Positions 47,628-50,662 of a stretch of 50,662 nt of DNA are shown one piece after another; position 1 is the first letter of the stretch, and every line of letters begins with the position of its first letter. The DNA comes from Verrucomicrobiota bacterium (GTDB lineage Bacteria; Verrucomicrobiota; Verrucomicrobiia; Chthoniobacterales; UBA10450). The position numbers and the translations under genes were made by a program. The stretch lies in NCBI GenBank assembly GCA_003219195.1, contig QHPX01000156.1, positions 1 through 50,662 on the forward strand, written 5' to 3'. The notes below the pieces were generated by a model. That model was not told the DNA's origin. It made no database searches and worked only from the letters and a program-made list of their open reading frames with translations.

Positions 47628-48977
47628 GTGATGAAGATAGCGTACCTACTGAATTCGGTTTCACGAAAATCGGGAGGACTATTTGATGCGTGCCGCCGGC
47701 TCGCACAGACAACCGGCCGGGAACAGGAGATGATCGTGCTAGGCCTGGAGGACGAATTCACCAACGCAGACATCAGAGCATGGGCGCCTTTGCGGCCAGT
47801 CGTATTCCAGCCGTTTTTTCCGCGCAGTTTCGGCTACGCCGTCAGCTATACAAAATATCTCGCGGAGACATCACTCGACATTGCGCACGTGCACGGTCTC
47901 TGGACGTACCCTTCGCTTGCCGGATATCTGTGGCACCGGCGTACAAAACGGCCTCTCATCTACACGGCACATGGTATGCTCGACCCGTGGGCGCTTCGGA
48001 ACGCGCGTTGGAAAAAGCGCTTGGTCCGCGCGCTCTGGGAGGATGCCGCGCATCGCAGCGCCGCCTGTTTTCACGCCATTTCAGAAGGAGAATACGAGAG
48101 TATGCGTGAGTACGGTCTGCGCAATCCGATTTGCGTCATTCCAAATGGAGTGGATCTGCCGCGAGCAGTTGAGAGTTTGGAGTTGAGAGTTGAGAGTTCG
48201 CCATTCGAACCAGTCGCGCAAGGTAGAAAGGTTCTGCTGTACCTAGGCCGCATCCACTCGAAGAAAGGGCTCGCTAATCTTATTCGCGCTTGGAAGGCAA
48301 CTCCTAACTCTCAAACCTCAAGGCTTAACTCCTGGATACTCGCCATCGCGGGCTGGGATCAGGGCGGGCATGAAGAAGAACTCAAGCGCCTCGCAAGCGA
48401 ACTCGGCATTTCATTCGTAGAAGTCAAAGGTCAAAAGCTGCAAGGCGTAGATCAGCCTGCTGCGCGCCACAGCCGCTCGGGCGCCGGAGCGAAATCAGAA
48501 AACAGAGCGACGGCAGTCTCTCAACTCTCAACGCCGGAAATCTTCGCGAGTGACACCATCAACTCTCAACGATCACCTTCGCTATTATTCCTCGGGCCAA
48601 GATTTGGTGAAGAAAAAGCCAGCGCGTATCGAAATGCAGACGCATTTGTGCTGCCATCGTTGAGTGAAGGTCTGCCGATGGCGATCTTGGAAGCGTGGGC
48701 TCATGCAAAACCGGTGCTGATGACGCCTGAATGCAATCTTCCGGAGGGCTTTGCCGCGGGCGCAGCGCTTCGCATCGGCTCGGAGGCTGCCGATATTGGA
48801 ACGGGTCTGACGCAGTTATTTGGGATGGCTGACAGTGATCGTAAACAGATGGGCACACGTGGGCGCAGTCTGGTGGCGGAAAAGTTTTCATGGCCACGAA
48901 TTGGTGAACAGATGCGCGCAGTTTACGAATGGGTGTTGGGCGGCGGCGCGCCGCCGGATACAGTCCGCTTGAACTGA
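47628..48977 (+). CDS. GT4 glycosyltransferase with several low-complexity inserts
   Basis: The 449-residue protein is longer than its neighbours because of inserts. GT4 motifs: KIAYLLNSVSRKSGGLFDAC, DIAHVHGLWTYPSLAGYLWH, LIYTAHGMLDPWALRNA, CVIPNGVDLPRA, VLLYLGRIHSKKGLANLIRA, and YRNADAFVLPSLSEGLPMAI followed by LEAWAHAKPVLMTPECNLPE (E-x7-E). Between CVIPNGVD and VLLYLGR, and between ILAIAG and LLFLGP, are inserts (LELRVESSPFEP, NSQTSRLNSW, and a long VKGQKLQG-to-TINSQRSP stretch) encoded by 7-bp arrays at 48168, 48299, 48420 and around 48500-48580. They fall in loops and leave the catalytic residues intact, so the enzyme may be active. Confidence 0.9.
   Translation: MMKIAYLLNSVSRKSGGLFDACRRLAQTTGREQEMIVLGLEDEFTNADIRAWAPLRPVVFQPFFPRSFGYAVSYTKYLAETSLDIAHVHGLWTYPSLAGYLWHRRTKRPLIYTAHGMLDPWALRNARWKKRLVRALWEDAAHRSAACFHAISEGEYESMREYGLRNPICVIPNGVDLPRAVESLELRVESSPFEPVAQGRKVLLYLGRIHSKKGLANLIRAWKATPNSQTSRLNSWILAIAGWDQGGHEEELKRLASELGISFVEVKGQKLQGVDQPAARHSRSGAGAKSENRATAVSQLSTPEIFASDTINSQRSPSLLFLGPRFGEEKASAYRNADAFVLPSLSEGLPMAILEAWAHAKPVLMTPECNLPEGFAAGAALRIGSEAADIGTGLTQLFGMADSDRKQMGTRGRSLVAEKFSWPRIGEQMRAVYEWVLGGGAPPDTVRLN
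48168..48202. repeat. 7-bp array inside GT4 gene
   Basis: Heptamers GTTGAGA, GTTTGGA, GTTGAGA, GTTGAGA, GTTCGCC, in exact register. Confidence 0.75.
48299..48333. repeat. 7-bp array inside GT4 gene
   Basis: Heptamers AACTCCT, AACTCTC, AAACCTC, AAGGCTT, AACTCCT. Related words (GAAGTCA, AAGGTCA) occur at 48420-48440, and AACTCTC with AACGxxx units near 48520-48575. Confidence 0.7.
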
Positions 48978-48978
48978 T

Positions 48979-49521
48979 ATGTTGGACATCGAACAAAACC
49001 GTCGCGCGGAGAAGTACTCCTCCGGCGAGATGATCCGGCGGGTACTCTGGACACTCGTGCAACCATTTTTCCGATTCAGTCCACGGCCTTGTTTCGGCTG
49101 GAGGCGATTTCTACTCCGCTCTCTAGGAGCAAAGATTGGCCGCAATGTTCATGTTTATCCTTCGGCGACCATCTATCTCCCCTGGACGCTGGAGGCTGGA
49201 GATGGGAGCGCCATTGGCGAGTACGCGTTCATTTATAATCTCGGCCGCGTCACGCTCGGCGCGCGCGCGACGATCTCGCACCGCGCTCATCTCTGCGCGG
49301 GAACGCACGATCACACAAAATCGGATTTTCCGTTGCTGCGCCCGCCGGTTGTCATCGGCGAGCAGGCATGGATTTGCGCGGATGCGTTCATCGGGCCGGG
49401 AGTGACGATCGGCGAAGGCGCGATTGTCGGGGCCGGGGCGGTGGTGATGAAGGACGTGAAGCCATGGATGATTGTTGTCGGAAATCCGGCACGTGGAATC
49501 AAGACACGCGAGATCACTTAA
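48979..49521 (+). CDS. hexapeptide-repeat acyltransferase (WcaF/maltose acetyltransferase-like)
   Basis: The 180-residue protein forms a left-handed beta helix. Its imperfect hexapeptide repeats include AKIGRNVHVYPSATIYLPWT, VTLGARATISHRAHLCAGTH, VVIGEQAWICADAFIGPGVT and IGEGAIVGAGAVVMKDVKPW. The active-site His is probably in CAGTHDHTKSDF. The family O-acetylates (or acylates) sugars using acetyl-CoA; WcaF acts on colanic acid repeats. The N-terminal helix (MLDIEQNRRAEKYSSGEMIR) is the usual cap. It lies 2 bp after the previous GT4 stop and its own stop abuts the next gene. Confidence 0.92.
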   Translation: MLDIEQNRRAEKYSSGEMIRRVLWTLVQPFFRFSPRPCFGWRRFLLRSLGAKIGRNVHVYPSATIYLPWTLEAGDGSAIGEYAFIYNLGRVTLGARATISHRAHLCAGTHDHTKSDFPLLRPPVVIGEQAWICADAFIGPGVTIGEGAIVGAGAVVMKDVKPWMIVVGNPARGIKTREIT

Positions 49522-50415
49522 ATGAGCGGACGATCCAACGTGCGCGCTCCGCTATCGGTGCTCATTCCAGTCAAGAATGGAGCCGCAAACCTTAGCGAAT
49601 GTCTCGCCACGGTTGCCTTCGCAGACGAGCTTGTGGTTGTTGATTCGGCAAGCACAGATGGGACGCAGGAGATCGCCACCGCGGCCCGGGCGCGAGTGGT
49701 GCAGTTCACGTGGAATGGAAAATTCCCGCGAAAAAAGAATTGGTCCCTGGAAAATATTCCTTGGCGACACGAATGGGTGCTGATCATTGATGCGGATGAG
49801 CGCATAACGCCGGAATTGGAACGCGAGATCATCTCGGCCATTCGCCGCTCTGACGTGGATGGATTTTACCTGAACCGCCGGTTTTGGTTTCTGGACGGCT
49901 GGATCAATCACTGCGGTTATTTTCCGAGCTGGAACTTGCGGCTTTTCCGACACCGGAAAGGACGCTATGAGCGGGTTGAGGCTGGCAGTGAGTTTGACTC
50001 GGGCGACAACGAAGTGCACGAGCACGTGTTGCTCGATGGTCGAGCCGAATATCTTTCCACTCCGATGGAGCACTATGCGTTTCCTGATATCACGACCTTC
50101 ATCGAGAAACATAATCGCTATGCCACGTGGGAAGCCGCGGTGCGGGCGCAGTTATGCCGGCGCTCAGACGAGGAAACGCTGCGTCCGAACGCCTTTGGAA
50201 CAGCGTTGCAGCGGAAACGCTGGTTGAAGCGACTCGCGCGCCGCGCGCCCTTCCGGCCAACGTTGCGTTTTCTTTATCATTTTGTTTGGCGGCAGGGTTT
50301 TCGCGACGGTTACCGCGGCTGGATCTTGTGCCGGCTGCTCGCCTGGTATGAGCTAATCAGTGCAGCCAAGGCGCGGGAATTAGCAATCTGCCGCGTGCGA
50401 CGGGAATCTTGCTGA
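49522..50415 (+). CDS. GT2 glycosyltransferase (WaaE/KdtX-like)
   Basis: The 297-residue protein has LSVLIPVKNGAANLSECLAT, ADELVVVDSASTDGTQEIAT and the D-x-D motif HEWVLIIDADERITPELERE, then RRFWFLDGWINHCGYFPSWN and the metal-binding-like LRLFRHRKGRYERVEAGSEF. The later SGDNEVHEHVLLDGRAEYL with TTFIEKHNRYATWEAAV is characteristic of the WaaE/KdtX-type GT2 group (lipopolysaccharide core beta-1,4-glucosyltransferases). The C-terminus has a membrane-proximal segment (FLYHFVWRQGFRDGYRGWIL). It begins immediately after the acyltransferase stop. Confidence 0.9.
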   Translation: MSGRSNVRAPLSVLIPVKNGAANLSECLATVAFADELVVVDSASTDGTQEIATAARARVVQFTWNGKFPRKKNWSLENIPWRHEWVLIIDADERITPELEREIISAIRRSDVDGFYLNRRFWFLDGWINHCGYFPSWNLRLFRHRKGRYERVEAGSEFDSGDNEVHEHVLLDGRAEYLSTPMEHYAFPDITTFIEKHNRYATWEAAVRAQLCRRSDEETLRPNAFGTALQRKRWLKRLARRAPFRPTLRFLYHFVWRQGFRDGYRGWILCRLLAWYELISAAKARELAICRVRRESC

Positions 50416-50480
50416 CATCTTGCCGGAATTATTGCAAGGTCGCCCTTGGCGATTTTCAAGCGAAACAAACAAACCGTTTC

Positions 50481-50662
50481 ATGCTTGCTCAGCAATCAAC
50501 GAATCCATCTCGATCAAAGCTGCGGGTCGATGATTTGACCGGCGCCTCTGTCTGGGAAGCAGCGGCCCCCGAGGAGATAACAAACCTTCAAGCACAGAAG
50601 CGTCCCTTCCCGAAAATACACGACTACGACTGGATCGTACCATTATTTTACCTGACCTGCGA
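50481..50662 (+). CDS. N-terminus of an unidentified protein (partial)
   Basis: From an ATG at 50481 the frame is open to the window end: MLAQQSTNPSRSKLRVDDLT then GASVWEAAAPEEITNLQAQK and HDYDWIVPLFYLTC. The end looks like the first transmembrane helix of a membrane protein, for example an O-antigen ligase or polymerase, which would suit the cluster. Too little is visible to assign a function. The 65 bp before it, after the GT2 stop, hold no other recognisable feature. Confidence 0.5.
   Translation, partial: MLAQQSTNPSRSKLRVDDLTGASVWEAAAPEEITNLQAQKRPFPKIHDYDWIVPLFYLTC

Noticed and set aside
46951-48580. CRISPR array suggested by short repeats
   Set aside because: There are no 25-40 bp repeats with unique spacers; the repeat unit is 7 bp and degenerate and lies in coding sequence.

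Overview
The window looks like chromosomal DNA of a free-living Gram-negative bacterium, most likely a soil Verrucomicrobiota (Chthoniobacterales / Candidatus Udaeobacter-like). This is inferred from gene content, with no database search: a moderately GC-rich genome with short gene spacing, an exosortase and PEP-CTERM pair beside a large polysaccharide locus, a CADD-type para-aminobenzoate enzyme, a TreS-maltokinase fusion, and rpmH and rpmI lying outside their usual operons.

Region 1 (1-25.5 kb) is mostly housekeeping and metabolic. It holds the end of an M1-like peptidase, a GNAT acetyltransferase, rpmH and tRNA-Lys(CTT), nadE, a decayed exosortase-associated CPBP protease, a secreted nuclease-like EEP protein, a GlcD-type oxidase, a small ABM-like protein and fabI. 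Then come a large secreted BNR-repeat protein, the CADD-type enzyme, treS-maltokinase, an NTF2-like secreted protein, an ECF sigma factor with a small partner, DUF2017-clpS, ybeY-panE, ndh, rpmI, the SRP 4.5S RNA, moeB-rhodanese, a YtfJ-like protein, a LysM lipoprotein and an MBL hydrolase.

Region 2 (25.5-31.1 kb, minus strand) is an envelope-export module: a LysM-gene remnant, a FecR-like protein, a 632-residue TPR membrane protein, a PEP-CTERM protein split by a frameshift, and an exosortase fused to an EpsI-like domain. Region 3 (31.2 kb to the end, plus strand) is a long exopolysaccharide/O-antigen-type cluster. It has a WecG/TagA transferase, a GH-like secreted protein, many GT2 and GT4 glycosyltransferases, FkbM methyltransferases, a Wzx-type flippase, a Wzy-type polymerase and a hexapeptide acyltransferase, with a RelE toxin-antitoxin pair inside. 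The cluster contains several truncated or frameshifted genes, the marks of repeated recombination.

Two sequence-wide signals are not explained by the genes. (i) The octamer GATCGACA (core of AAGATCGACA) occurs 34 times on the two strands against about 1.5 expected. Twenty-eight copies lie in the first 28.1 kb and six in the rest, with no strand bias, in coding and intergenic DNA, like a DNA-uptake sequence. (ii) Degenerate 7-bp tandem arrays occur in and between genes of the polysaccharide region. They are tolerated in frame inside the exosortase and two GT4 genes and overrun the stop codons of two others.
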